Of a DNA stretch of 64,000 nt, positions 27,684 through 35,701 are shown piece by piece (positions within the stretch are counted from its first letter, which is position 1; each line of letters begins with the position of its first letter). Made by a program: the position numbers and the translations under genes. A model generated the notes under the pieces. It saw only the letters and a program-made list of their open reading frames with translations. It made no database searches and had not been told where the DNA came from. Source of the stretch: Nitrospinaceae bacterium (lineage in GTDB: Bacteria; Nitrospinota; Nitrospinia; Nitrospinales; VA-1); contig JAJDAY010000015.1 in assembly GCA_029261655.1 (NCBI GenBank), positions 58,836 to 122,835 on the forward strand, in the 5' to 3' direction.

Positions 27684-28144
27684 CTGCGCAGATCATAAAT
27701 TTTATCCATCTATTGAGCCTCGTTTGCTGGATAGGGGCGGTCGTGTTTTTTTCATTTTTCACCGCCCCCGCCGTCTTCAAAACCCTCGACCGTCCCACCG
27801 CAGGCAAGCTGATAGGCGTTATTTTCCCCCGCTATTATTTTCTGGGGTATCTTTTCAGCACCCTTCTTCTCACCACTTATTTATTCGGCGCTGAAGCGGT
27901 TTCCGCATGGAAGATGGGCCTCATCCTTGTTATAATCCTAGCTACCTTTGTCGCTGGAATGATTGTCCAACCGAAAGCCCGGGATTTGAAGATAAAAATC
28001 AAAGCTTCCGATTCTGAGGAGAACAGCAAAGCTTATGAAGCGCGGTTTCGACGATTGCATTCTTTGTCCGTACAGTTGAATTCAACCGTGTTGTTGGCAG
28101 GTCTCGCGCTTTTATGGCTCACTGCCAGGACCCTGGTCCTTTAA
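27680..28144 (+). CDS. Small membrane protein, DUF4149-like
   Basis: A 154-residue integral membrane protein with four hydrophobic helices (IINFIHLLSLVCWIGAVVFF, YYFLGYLFSTLLLTTYLF, MGLILVIILATFVAGMIV, LNSTVLLAGLALLWL). The N-terminal HLLSLVCWIGAVVFFSFFTAPAVF and the FRRLHSLSVQLN segment before the last helix resemble the DUF4149/TMEM205 family of unknown function. It starts in an ATGA overlap with pyrF and is probably co-transcribed with it. Confidence 0.75.
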   Translation: MTAQIINFIHLLSLVCWIGAVVFFSFFTAPAVFKTLDRPTAGKLIGVIFPRYYFLGYLFSTLLLTTYLFGAEAVSAWKMGLILVIILATFVAGMIVQPKARDLKIKIKASDSEENSKAYEARFRRLHSLSVQLNSTVLLAGLALLWLTARTLVL

Positions 28145-28171
28145 CCCATTCACTTCTCCCCTAATAAACTC

Positions 28172-29989
28172 ATGAACATATTGGGAATATCCGCTTTTTA
28201 CCACGACTCCGCCGCGTGCCTGGTCCGCGATGGAGAAATAATCGCCGCCGCCCAGGAAGAACGGTTCACGAGAAAAAGACACGATGCCGGCTTCCCGAAA
28301 TGCGCCGTCGAATACTGCCTGGAGGAAGCAGGTATCAAAGTTGCTGATCTCGACTATGTCGGTTTTTACGATAAACCCTTCATCAAATTTGAACGGATTC
28401 TGGAAACTTATCTCAGCATCGCCCCATCGGGCATGAAACAGTTTCTCGCCGCCATACCCATCTGGTTGAAAGACAAATTATGGACACGGGAAAATATCCG
28501 CAAACATCTCGATTACTCCGGTCCCGTGCTTTTTTCCGAGCATCATGAGTCGCATGCGGCGAGTGCGTTTTATCCATCGCCGTTTGAGGAGGCCGCTGTT
28601 TTGACGATGGACGGCGTGGGCGAATGGGCCACCACCAGTATCGGGGTGGGCAAAGGTCATGAGCTGGATCTGATTGAGGAATTGAGTTTCCCCCATTCTT
28701 TAGGGTTGCTCTATTCCGCTTTCACTTATTACCTGGGGTTCAAAGTCAACAGCGGGGAATACAAGGTGATGGGACTGGCTCCTTACGGAGAACCCAAGTA
28801 TGTCAACCTCATTCGCGACAACCTGATCGACCTGAAAGAAGACGGTTCCTTCAGGATGGACATGAAATATTTTAATTTCCTGGGCGGCTTGACCATGACC
28901 AATAGCAAGTTTGACAAAGTCATGGGAGGTCCTGTCAGAAAATCGGAAACCAAACTCGCCCAGCGGGAAATGGACATTGCCGCTTCCCTGCAAGTCGTGA
29001 CGGAAGAAGTGATGCTTAAAATGTCCCGCTACGTGCGCAAACTCACGGGGATGAAATCCCTGTGTCTTGCCGGAGGCGTGGCCCTCAACTGCGTCGGCAA
29101 CGGAAAAATTCTCAAAGAAAAAGTTTTTGACGATATATGGATTCAACCCGCCGCGGGAGACGCGGGCGGCGCGGCCGGCGTTGCCCTTTGCATCTGGCAC
29201 AAGGTTTTAAAAAATGAAAGAAAGGTCGTGAAAGGCAAGGACTCCATGAAAGGCTCCTACCTCGGGCCAAAGTACGATTCGGACACGATCAAGGAATATC
29301 TGGATAAAAACAATTTCCCTTACAAACAATACGACGATAAAGAATTAATCAATACAGTCGTCGGCTATCTTAAAGATGAAAAAGTGGCCGGCTGGTTTCA
29401 GGGACGCATGGAGTTTGGCCCGCGCTCCCTGGGCGGGCGTAGCATCATCGGCGACCCCAGGAGCCCGAAGATGCAGTCCATCATGAACCTGAAAATAAAA
29501 TTCCGTGAATCGTTCCGCCCGTTTGCGCCTTCTGTGTTGGAAGAAAAGGTCGCCGATTGGTTTGAAATGGATTCAAAAAGTCCTTACATGTTGCTGGTCG
29601 CACCCATACGGGAAGACAAAAGAATCGCCCTGACCGAAGAACAGAAAAAATTGTTTGGCATCGACTTGCTGAACGTCCCCCGGTCGCAGTTGCCCTCCAT
29701 CACTCATGTCGATTATTCGGCACGCATCCAAACCGTCGGGCCGGACAATAACCCCAGGTTTTACAATCTGCTCAAGAATTTTGGCCTTGAAACCAATTGC
29801 CCCGTTCTTGTCAATACGTCCTTCAACGTGCGGGGGGAACCCATCGTTTGCACGCCGGAACAGGCGTATCTCTGTTTCATGCGCACTGAAATGGATTTCC
29901 TGGTTCTTGAAAACATCGTACTTCTTAAAAGCGAACAATCGCCTCTCGCTGATGACGCCGACTGGCGCAACGAATTTGAACTGGACTGA
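28172..29989 (+). CDS. Carbamoyltransferase of the NodU/CmcH/TobZ family
   Basis: A 605-residue enzyme that transfers a carbamoyl group from carbamoyl phosphate to a hydroxyl. The N-terminal Kae1-like domain begins NILGISAFYHDSAACLVRDG, with the metal-binding His motif FSEHHESHAASAFYPSP near residue 120 and LAGGVALNCVGNGKI. The C-terminal YrdC-like part has WFQGRMEFGPRSLGGRSI, GDPR and the closing NTSFNVRGEPIVCTP. Family products include Nod factors, cephamycins and tobramycin; bacterial genomes often hold copies in polysaccharide or lipid clusters. The acceptor here is unknown. It follows the small membrane gene by 27 bases and has no other biosynthetic partners next to it. Confidence 0.93.
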   Translation: MNILGISAFYHDSAACLVRDGEIIAAAQEERFTRKRHDAGFPKCAVEYCLEEAGIKVADLDYVGFYDKPFIKFERILETYLSIAPSGMKQFLAAIPIWLKDKLWTRENIRKHLDYSGPVLFSEHHESHAASAFYPSPFEEAAVLTMDGVGEWATTSIGVGKGHELDLIEELSFPHSLGLLYSAFTYYLGFKVNSGEYKVMGLAPYGEPKYVNLIRDNLIDLKEDGSFRMDMKYFNFLGGLTMTNSKFDKVMGGPVRKSETKLAQREMDIAASLQVVTEEVMLKMSRYVRKLTGMKSLCLAGGVALNCVGNGKILKEKVFDDIWIQPAAGDAGGAAGVALCIWHKVLKNERKVVKGKDSMKGSYLGPKYDSDTIKEYLDKNNFPYKQYDDKELINTVVGYLKDEKVAGWFQGRMEFGPRSLGGRSIIGDPRSPKMQSIMNLKIKFRESFRPFAPSVLEEKVADWFEMDSKSPYMLLVAPIREDKRIALTEEQKKLFGIDLLNVPRSQLPSITHVDYSARIQTVGPDNNPRFYNLLKNFGLETNCPVLVNTSFNVRGEPIVCTPEQAYLCFMRTEMDFLVLENIVLLKSEQSPLADDADWRNEFELD

Positions 29990-30150
29990 ACTTAAAGCAA
30001 CCCTTCCTTTCCCTTTTCACGACAAGGCGACTGGCCTGGGTTGGCTTTGTCCTGATCCTGCGCTTAATAAGCTTCCCTTTACAATAGAACGAAAGATATA
30101 ATCACGCCTGCAAGCCAGGACAAGACCCTCGAATTCGTAAAAGACGGCCC

Positions 30151-31308
30151 ATGAAAATACCGGACAACGGCAGACCCTTCATTGCCAGAACGCGATTTCT
30201 GGTGATCGCACTTCTCGTTATCCTTGTCTACAGTTATGGTTGGCAGGTGACGAAAATTGACCTGGGGGAACTGGTTCGGGATTTCCACCTCGTGAAACCC
30301 CTGGTCAGCGAGCTCCTGCGCCCGGACCTCATCACCCAAGATGTTGAATCCACCACGGTGGAAGCCCCGTTTCAACTTGCAGGCTCCTTCGCTCCTGAAC
30401 CGCCAAAACCGTCTTCATCCAATACCGACGTCCCACAAATTATTTTATCTATGCCCAAAGGGGCTATTGGTGATTCTTTGACCGTCGAGGGCATGAACCT
30501 GCCGCCGGAAAAACCGGGTCGGTTATTCTGGGTGAATTCCATTGAGCAGGAATTTCCGTTGGGGAATTTTTCTACCGACAAAAATGGAAATTTCTCGATG
30601 AAAATCGCGGTTCCAGAATCCGCGCGGGGCGAGAAGCAGACCGTCAAGGCCGTTCTGACCTGGAAAACCGGCGACTGGCACGTGAGCTCCACCCTGAAAT
30701 TGACCGCTGAAAAAATGGTGGAAACTTTATTCCTCGCATTGATGGCCACCACGATGGCCGTCTTGTTCGCGGTGCCCCTCAGTTTTTTGGGGGCGAGCAA
30801 TCTGATGACGCGCCACTGGCCTGGGACCGTGGTTTATTATTGCGTCCGTACAGGGTTCAACGTACTTCGGTCCATCGAGCCTTTAATCATGGCGATTCTG
30901 TTTGCGGTGTGGGTGGGCATAGGTCCGTTTGCCGGCATGCTGGCGCTTGGCGTGCATTCTATCGCCACTTTGGGCAAACTGTTTTCCGAGCAAATCGAAA
31001 GCGTGGACAAAGGCCCTCTGGAAGCGATAACCGCGACCGGCGCGACTCCCCTCCAAATAGCGTTGTATGGAGTGGTTCCGCAAATCATCCCGCAATTTCT
31101 TGCGCTGACTTTTTACCGTTGGGATATCAACGTGAGGATGTCCACCATCATCGGATTTGTGGGAGGCGGGGGAATCGGTTTTCTGTTACAGCAATGGATC
31201 AACCTGCTCAAATACAATCAGGCGGGAACCGCGCTTTTGGCGATCGCCCTGGTGGTCATCGTGTTGGATATCGCCAGTGCCAAAGTCCGCGAAAAAATTC
31301 TCCAGTGA
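30151..31308 (+). CDS. PhnE-like ABC transporter permease with periplasmic insert
   Basis: A 385-residue permease resembling PhnE (phosphonate import). The first helix FLVIALLVILVYSYGW is followed by an unusually long loop of about 160 residues, Pro- and Ser-rich then beta-rich (SMPKGAIGDSLTVEGMNLPP), before the five C-terminal helices. The EAA-type loop reads GPLEAITATGATPLQIALYGVVPQIIPQFL, matching PhnE closely. The ATPase (PhnC) and binding protein (PhnD) are not adjacent, so the substrate is unclear; the loop may fold as an extracytoplasmic domain of the permease. The gene stands alone between carbamoyltransferase and a convergent SYLF gene. Confidence 0.85.
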   Translation: MKIPDNGRPFIARTRFLVIALLVILVYSYGWQVTKIDLGELVRDFHLVKPLVSELLRPDLITQDVESTTVEAPFQLAGSFAPEPPKPSSSNTDVPQIILSMPKGAIGDSLTVEGMNLPPEKPGRLFWVNSIEQEFPLGNFSTDKNGNFSMKIAVPESARGEKQTVKAVLTWKTGDWHVSSTLKLTAEKMVETLFLALMATTMAVLFAVPLSFLGASNLMTRHWPGTVVYYCVRTGFNVLRSIEPLIMAILFAVWVGIGPFAGMLALGVHSIATLGKLFSEQIESVDKGPLEAITATGATPLQIALYGVVPQIIPQFLALTFYRWDINVRMSTIIGFVGGGGIGFLLQQWINLLKYNQAGTALLAIALVVIVLDIASAKVREKILQ

Positions 31309-31326
31309 TCCGACAACTACTGACGA

Positions 31327-32013
31327 TCATTTATTGGAAGCTATTCGTCCAAGTCCCGTGATAAAGCGACGCGTCGATTCTGAATATTTTTTCACCCGCC
31401 CGTCGATCATGATGTCCTTGGGAGTCAGGGGGCGATTATAATAACCCCAATTGGCGTCTGTGTCCGCGTTGATAACAGCGCCTTTTACAGAGACCCCGGC
31501 AAAGGCGCCTTTACTGCGCGAATAGGAATAAATTTCACCTTTAAAAGTCACGTCTGTTCCCGCTTCCGCATGGCGGCCCACCGGTCCCGCAGTCACACCT
31601 ATGTCCGCTCCCAGAGTGAACTTGGTTTTGAGCAATGCGTTGATGCCGCGCTGGGTCATGACCAGAAGCACGAGGTCCACAGCTTCCGCACCGATTTGAA
31701 ACCCAAAACTGCCGCCATAGGTTTTCAGGAACGCCGGAGGCCCCCAATTCCCGGTTTTGCTGTTTCTCAACGACGCCACTCCCGAACCGTAGCGGGCGGC
31801 AACGATGAACCCGCCTTTGAGCATGGTGGGGAAAACGATGATGGCCTTGGCCCGAGCCACCAGGCTTGCGGGTATCTTATGGTCGGGGGACCTTTGCACC
31901 TCTTCTAACACCTGAACCGATTCAACCAATAATTCTCTCTGGTCGGCACTATCCGCGTAAACCGTGGATGTGAATAAAAAGAAATAAAGCATACTGAGCG
32001 ACAGGGTTTTCAT
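31327..32013 (-). CDS. Exported SYLF-domain lipid-binding protein
   Basis: A 228-residue protein with a signal peptide (SLSMLYFFLFTSTVYA) and a SYLF/Ysc84 domain. Conserved stretches are ARAKAIIVFPTMLKGGFIVAARYGSGV, SFGFQIGAEAVDLVLLVMTQRG and TLGADIGVTAGPVGRHAEAGTDV, followed by the Tyr-rich GEIYSYSRSKGAFAGVSVKGAVI. The domain binds phosphoinositides in eukaryotes; bacterial members are secreted or periplasmic with unknown function. It is convergent with the permease gene and divergent from the helicase gene. Confidence 0.92.
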   Translation of the reverse strand: MKTLSLSMLYFFLFTSTVYADSADQRELLVESVQVLEEVQRSPDHKIPASLVARAKAIIVFPTMLKGGFIVAARYGSGVASLRNSKTGNWGPPAFLKTYGGSFGFQIGAEAVDLVLLVMTQRGINALLKTKFTLGADIGVTAGPVGRHAEAGTDVTFKGEIYSYSRSKGAFAGVSVKGAVINADTDANWGYYNRPLTPKDIMIDGRVKKYSESTRRFITGLGRIASNK

Positions 32014-32228
32014 TCGGGTCTCCTGGAGAAAAGAATTGGCCAGCGATGCGGTGAGTTTTTGGCCGGGTGAGATTTTCGACGCACCCTTAAAATACTATAA
32101 AATTCAGACCTCAAGGTCAACCATGTATATTGTGATAAATCTTTGATTTTTTATCGCCCTCGGTGAATTTTTCCAGGAGTTACGATTTATCTTTACCCAA
32201 GGTTTTTTTAGCTTACTATGCGAGTCTT

Positions 32229-34223
32229 ATGTCTTCGCTTGATGCCAATCATTTTCTGAGTGAAAACGGGCCGTTTTCCACTCAGATGCCAGGTTTCGAA
32301 TACCGTCCCCAACAGGTGGAAATGGTTCGAGCGGTCGAAAATTCCTTAAGAGACGGTCACCACCTGATCGTTGAAGCGGGAACGGGGACCGGGAAAAGTC
32401 TTGCCTACCTGATTCCCGCTATATTATGGGCGGTGAAGTACAACAAAAAAGTGGTCATCTCCACCTACAGCAAGACTCTGCAACAACAAATCCTGAATCA
32501 CGACATTCCGCTGTTGCAGAAACAACTTGGAGTGTCTTTTCGTTATTCGCTTTGTCTCGGACATGAAAACTATCTTTCTCTCCGCCGAATGCAACGAGCC
32601 GGCCAAACAGGGCTGTTCACGAAATCCGAAGAAGACGACCAAATGGGCACTATTTTTGATTGGGCGGGAACCACGTCAACCGGTTTGAGAAATGACCTTC
32701 CCTTTCAGGTTCTGCCTTCGGTCTGGGAAGAGGTGGGGAGACAAAAAGACCAGTGCCTGGGCAAGCATTGCGAGACTCACGACTCGTGTTTTTATTTCAA
32801 GACACGCAAAAAATGGTTTGGGGCGCATCTTCTGATCGTCAACCATCATCTGTTTTTTGCGAATACGGCAAGCAGTGGAGCCGTTCTTCCGTCGTTCGAC
32901 GCGGTGGTGTTCGATGAAGCGCAGAATATCGAAGACGCGGCCACTTCTTTTCTGGGTCTGGAAATATCAAACTCCAACCTGCATTTTTTTCTCGACCGGT
33001 TATACAACCCTAAAACCAGACGCGGGGCGCTCACCCGTCTGGATCACGACCTCGTGCCCGCCATCAGAAAACAGGTCCTTGTCGTCCGGCAGGCAATGGA
33101 TGTTTTTTTCACCCGCCTGATGGAAGATTTTGGCACAAACGACCGGGTCATCAGATTGTACAAACCCCTGGTCGTGGACAACAACCTTTATGTCCCCCTC
33201 AAGGAATTGCATGACCAGCTGCAAACCCTCTCAGGCCGCCTCAATTCCCCAGAGGACCAACTCGACGCGTCCTCCGCCGCCACCCGATGCTTTGAGTTCA
33301 ACAACACCCTGTCGGCGTTTCTCAATCAGCATTTCCCGGATTATGTCTATTGGCTGGAAATCGGTCAGAAAAAACGCTTCCGCAAAATCATTCTGCGCGG
33401 GGTTCCCATCAATCTTGCCGGACCTTTAAAGGAGCAGGTGTTCGATAAAATCGACCGCATGATTCTGACATCGGCTACCCTCACCACCCAGGGGAAATTC
33501 GATTTCATCAAAGAACGCATTGGCTACGAACCCAAAGAGGAGGTGGTTCTCGATTCTCCCTTCGATTACCAGTCGCAAGCCCTGCTGTATGTCCCCCGAG
33601 ACATGCCGGAACCCACCGGGAAAGTTGAACTCTATTTGGAAAAGATCGCCAAACGATGCGAGGAACTCATTCAGGCGACGGAAGGAAAAACTTTCATTTT
33701 ATTTACCAGCTATGCGTTGTTGAACCAGGTTTATGAAAAACTGGAATTCCTGGGGCGGGATTACCCCCTTCTCAAACAGGGAGACCTGCCCACCCCGCAA
33801 ATGATCGAGCGGTTCAAGGAAGCACCCTCCGTCATTTTTGGAACCAGTTCGTTCTGGCAGGGCGTCGATATACCGGGAGAGGCGCTCTCCAGCGTCATCA
33901 TCACCAAACTGCCGTTTGATGTTCCTAAAGAACCCATCACCGAAGCCAGGCTTGAGGATTTAAAAAAACGATCCATCGACCCCTTTCGCCATTATCAGAT
34001 TCCAAGGGCCATCATTCAGTTGAAACAGGGGTTCGGCAGACTGATTCGCAAGCAAAGCGATCGAGGGGTGGTTTCGATTCTTGACTCCAGAGTGGTCAAC
34101 CGCGGATACGGAAAGAAATTTCTGGCATCCCTGCCCAAATGTCCAGTCGTGGAAAGCATCGAAGATGTGCGGGATTTTTTAGCGCGGGATGCAATGTCCA
34201 TCACCGAAATGAAAAGGCAATAA
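32229..34223 (+). CDS. dinG: DinG-like ATP-dependent helicase with iron-sulfur cluster
   Basis: A superfamily 2 helicase of the DinG/XPD type. Walker A is EAGTGTGKSLAY, the Walker B box reads VVFDEAQNIEDAA, and the later motif GTSSFWQGVDIPGEALSSVII and QLKQGFGRLIRKQSDRG complete the second RecA domain. Cysteines C(LGHENY), then QCLGKHCETHDSC with 5- and 6-residue spacings, match the four ligands of the E. coli DinG iron-sulfur cluster. DinG unwinds R-loops and DNA with 5' to 3' polarity. The start is uncertain: the frame opens at a GTG at 32163, but I favour the ATG at 32229, closer to where family homology starts. Confidence 0.9.
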   Translation: MSSLDANHFLSENGPFSTQMPGFEYRPQQVEMVRAVENSLRDGHHLIVEAGTGTGKSLAYLIPAILWAVKYNKKVVISTYSKTLQQQILNHDIPLLQKQLGVSFRYSLCLGHENYLSLRRMQRAGQTGLFTKSEEDDQMGTIFDWAGTTSTGLRNDLPFQVLPSVWEEVGRQKDQCLGKHCETHDSCFYFKTRKKWFGAHLLIVNHHLFFANTASSGAVLPSFDAVVFDEAQNIEDAATSFLGLEISNSNLHFFLDRLYNPKTRRGALTRLDHDLVPAIRKQVLVVRQAMDVFFTRLMEDFGTNDRVIRLYKPLVVDNNLYVPLKELHDQLQTLSGRLNSPEDQLDASSAATRCFEFNNTLSAFLNQHFPDYVYWLEIGQKKRFRKIILRGVPINLAGPLKEQVFDKIDRMILTSATLTTQGKFDFIKERIGYEPKEEVVLDSPFDYQSQALLYVPRDMPEPTGKVELYLEKIAKRCEELIQATEGKTFILFTSYALLNQVYEKLEFLGRDYPLLKQGDLPTPQMIERFKEAPSVIFGTSSFWQGVDIPGEALSSVIITKLPFDVPKEPITEARLEDLKKRSIDPFRHYQIPRAIIQLKQGFGRLIRKQSDRGVVSILDSRVVNRGYGKKFLASLPKCPVVESIEDVRDFLARDAMSITEMKRQ

Positions 34224-34567
34224 AATAACCAGTAGGTAATTTCCTCCCCACCACGATACTTCCAATATATCGTCTGCACATACCTGCGACTCAAGCATCC
34301 CAACACTCTACAAACCAATAGTTTTCCTTCCAAGGCACTTACTTAATTCCATATCTAGTAAGAACAATCCACAAAGCAGTATCTTAAACCTGGCAAAGAT
34401 GTGTCTCACCATTTTGTGTGATTGAAGATATAACCACTTTTTCAAAAGTGTTGGAAACTATGGAAATACTCATCCTTCAAATTGGAATGCAGGATGCAAT
34501 TCCAATATTGTTCGCCGGCGAATTTCAACTTAGCAGGACTTTTCCACTTCAACTTGAGGAGTACACG
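34224..34567. other. Gene-free region before the tail-like gene
   Basis: About 340 bases with no gene, more AT-rich than the flanking helicase. It contains a hairpin at 34481-34506 (ATTGGAAT with GCA/TGC inner pairs and ATTCCAAT). It probably holds the promoter of the gene at 34568. Confidence 0.5.
34481..34506 (+). promoter_or_regulatory. Hairpin upstream of the tail-like gene
   Basis: ATTGGAAT (34481-34488) and ATTCCAAT (34499-34506) enclose GCA-gga-TGC, giving an 11-pair stem with one bulge in the leader of the gene at 34568. It could be an RNA element or operator; evidence is structural only. Confidence 0.3.
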
Positions 34568-35566
34568 ATGAACAAAAATCTATTGATCAACGGAGAGTTT
34601 AATATCGCGCAAAGAGGAACCAGCTTTGACTCCACAACCAATCCAAAAAATGATGATGACACCTATTTATTGGATCGGTGGATTCTTTTATCCGATGGCA
34701 ATGACATTGCGGATGTTTCTCAGCTACCCTCCGGGCCTGATGGATCGGTCAAGTCTCAAAAAGTGGTTGTCGCAACCGCCAATAAAAAATTCGGATTTAT
34801 TCAGATACTTGAAAACGCCAATTGTCAGCAGATCATTGATGCAATCGCCTCGTTATCCTTCCAGGCAAAAACCGGTGGAAATGCAATAAAAAATATCCGG
34901 GCTGGTATTCTATCTTGGACAAGTACACGGGACGCTGTGACCTCGGATGTTGTTTCCACCTGGAATTCGGCCGGCACCGATCCTTCTCTCGCAACCAACT
35001 GGACTTATGAAAATATTCCATTCGATATTCCCTTAACCACAACCTACCAGAAGTTCGCCATACCTGATATTTCCATTGACACAGCCAACACATTAAATAT
35101 CGCCGTATTCATCTGGGTGGACGACACAGATGCCGCCGTGAATGATGAGCTATTCCTGGGCCAAGTCCAGTTAGAAAAAGGCTCAGAAGTTTCCGAATTC
35201 GAGTACAGGTCGTTTGAACACGAACTCAGTTTGGCGCAACGTTATTATGAAAAGAGTTATGACCTGGCAATTGCTCCAGGTGGAGTCAACCGTAACAATG
35301 GGCAAGTGTGGGTTAGAGCAATTGGAGCTACTGAAGCGACAGGCGTTAGTTGGAAAGTAAATAAAAGAGGGGAGCCTATCGTTACTGTCTATTCATTTCA
35401 AGGAAATTCAGGAAAAATAAATTCTTCCAACCTGACAGAAGTAGGAACTAGTATTAATATTCTTGCGATTAATGAATATGGATGGCGTAACATGACTGAC
35501 GGTACAGCTCCTCTAACCTCTGGTGACTCTTATAGCTTACATTTTGTTGCCGATGCTGAACTTTAA
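34568..35566 (+). CDS. Phage-tail-like or carbohydrate-binding-type orphan protein
   Basis: A 332-residue protein. The N-terminus NKNLLINGEFNIAQRGTSFDS followed by DDDTYLLDRWIL is the standard opening of phage tail, neck and virion-associated proteins with a carbohydrate-binding-like beta-sandwich (the LLINGxFxxxQRG ... DRW pattern). QLEKGSEVSEFEYRSFEHELSLAQRYYEKSYD also recurs in phage tail fibre ends. There is no signal peptide. I use the ATG at 34568, which follows GAGGAG with good spacing, not the longer frame from 34418. It is bounded by a strong terminator and no other phage gene is nearby, so it looks like an isolated cargo gene or a stranded prophage fragment. Confidence 0.7.
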   Translation: MNKNLLINGEFNIAQRGTSFDSTTNPKNDDDTYLLDRWILLSDGNDIADVSQLPSGPDGSVKSQKVVVATANKKFGFIQILENANCQQIIDAIASLSFQAKTGGNAIKNIRAGILSWTSTRDAVTSDVVSTWNSAGTDPSLATNWTYENIPFDIPLTTTYQKFAIPDISIDTANTLNIAVFIWVDDTDAAVNDELFLGQVQLEKGSEVSEFEYRSFEHELSLAQRYYEKSYDLAIAPGGVNRNNGQVWVRAIGATEATGVSWKVNKRGEPIVTVYSFQGNSGKINSSNLTEVGTSINILAINEYGWRNMTDGTAPLTSGDSYSLHFVADAEL

Positions 35567-35571
35567 AGACT

Positions 35572-35609
35572 AAAAAAAACCGGGAGTCCGCATGGGCTCC
35601 CGGTTTTTT
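35572..35609 (+). terminator. Strong rho-independent terminator
   Basis: The stem ACCGGGAGTCC (35579-35589) pairs with GGGCTCCCGGT (35594-35604) around a 4-base gcat loop, preceded by an A-run and followed by a run of six T. It ends the tail-like gene. Confidence 0.92.
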
Positions 35610-35701
35610 ATTTAGAAAAAATTCCTACAAGTTTCCGATAGGCGGGGCTATAGTGGGAAGGGAATATTTTTCGACAAAAGGTCAATGCGGCCCCCGCAAT
35701 A

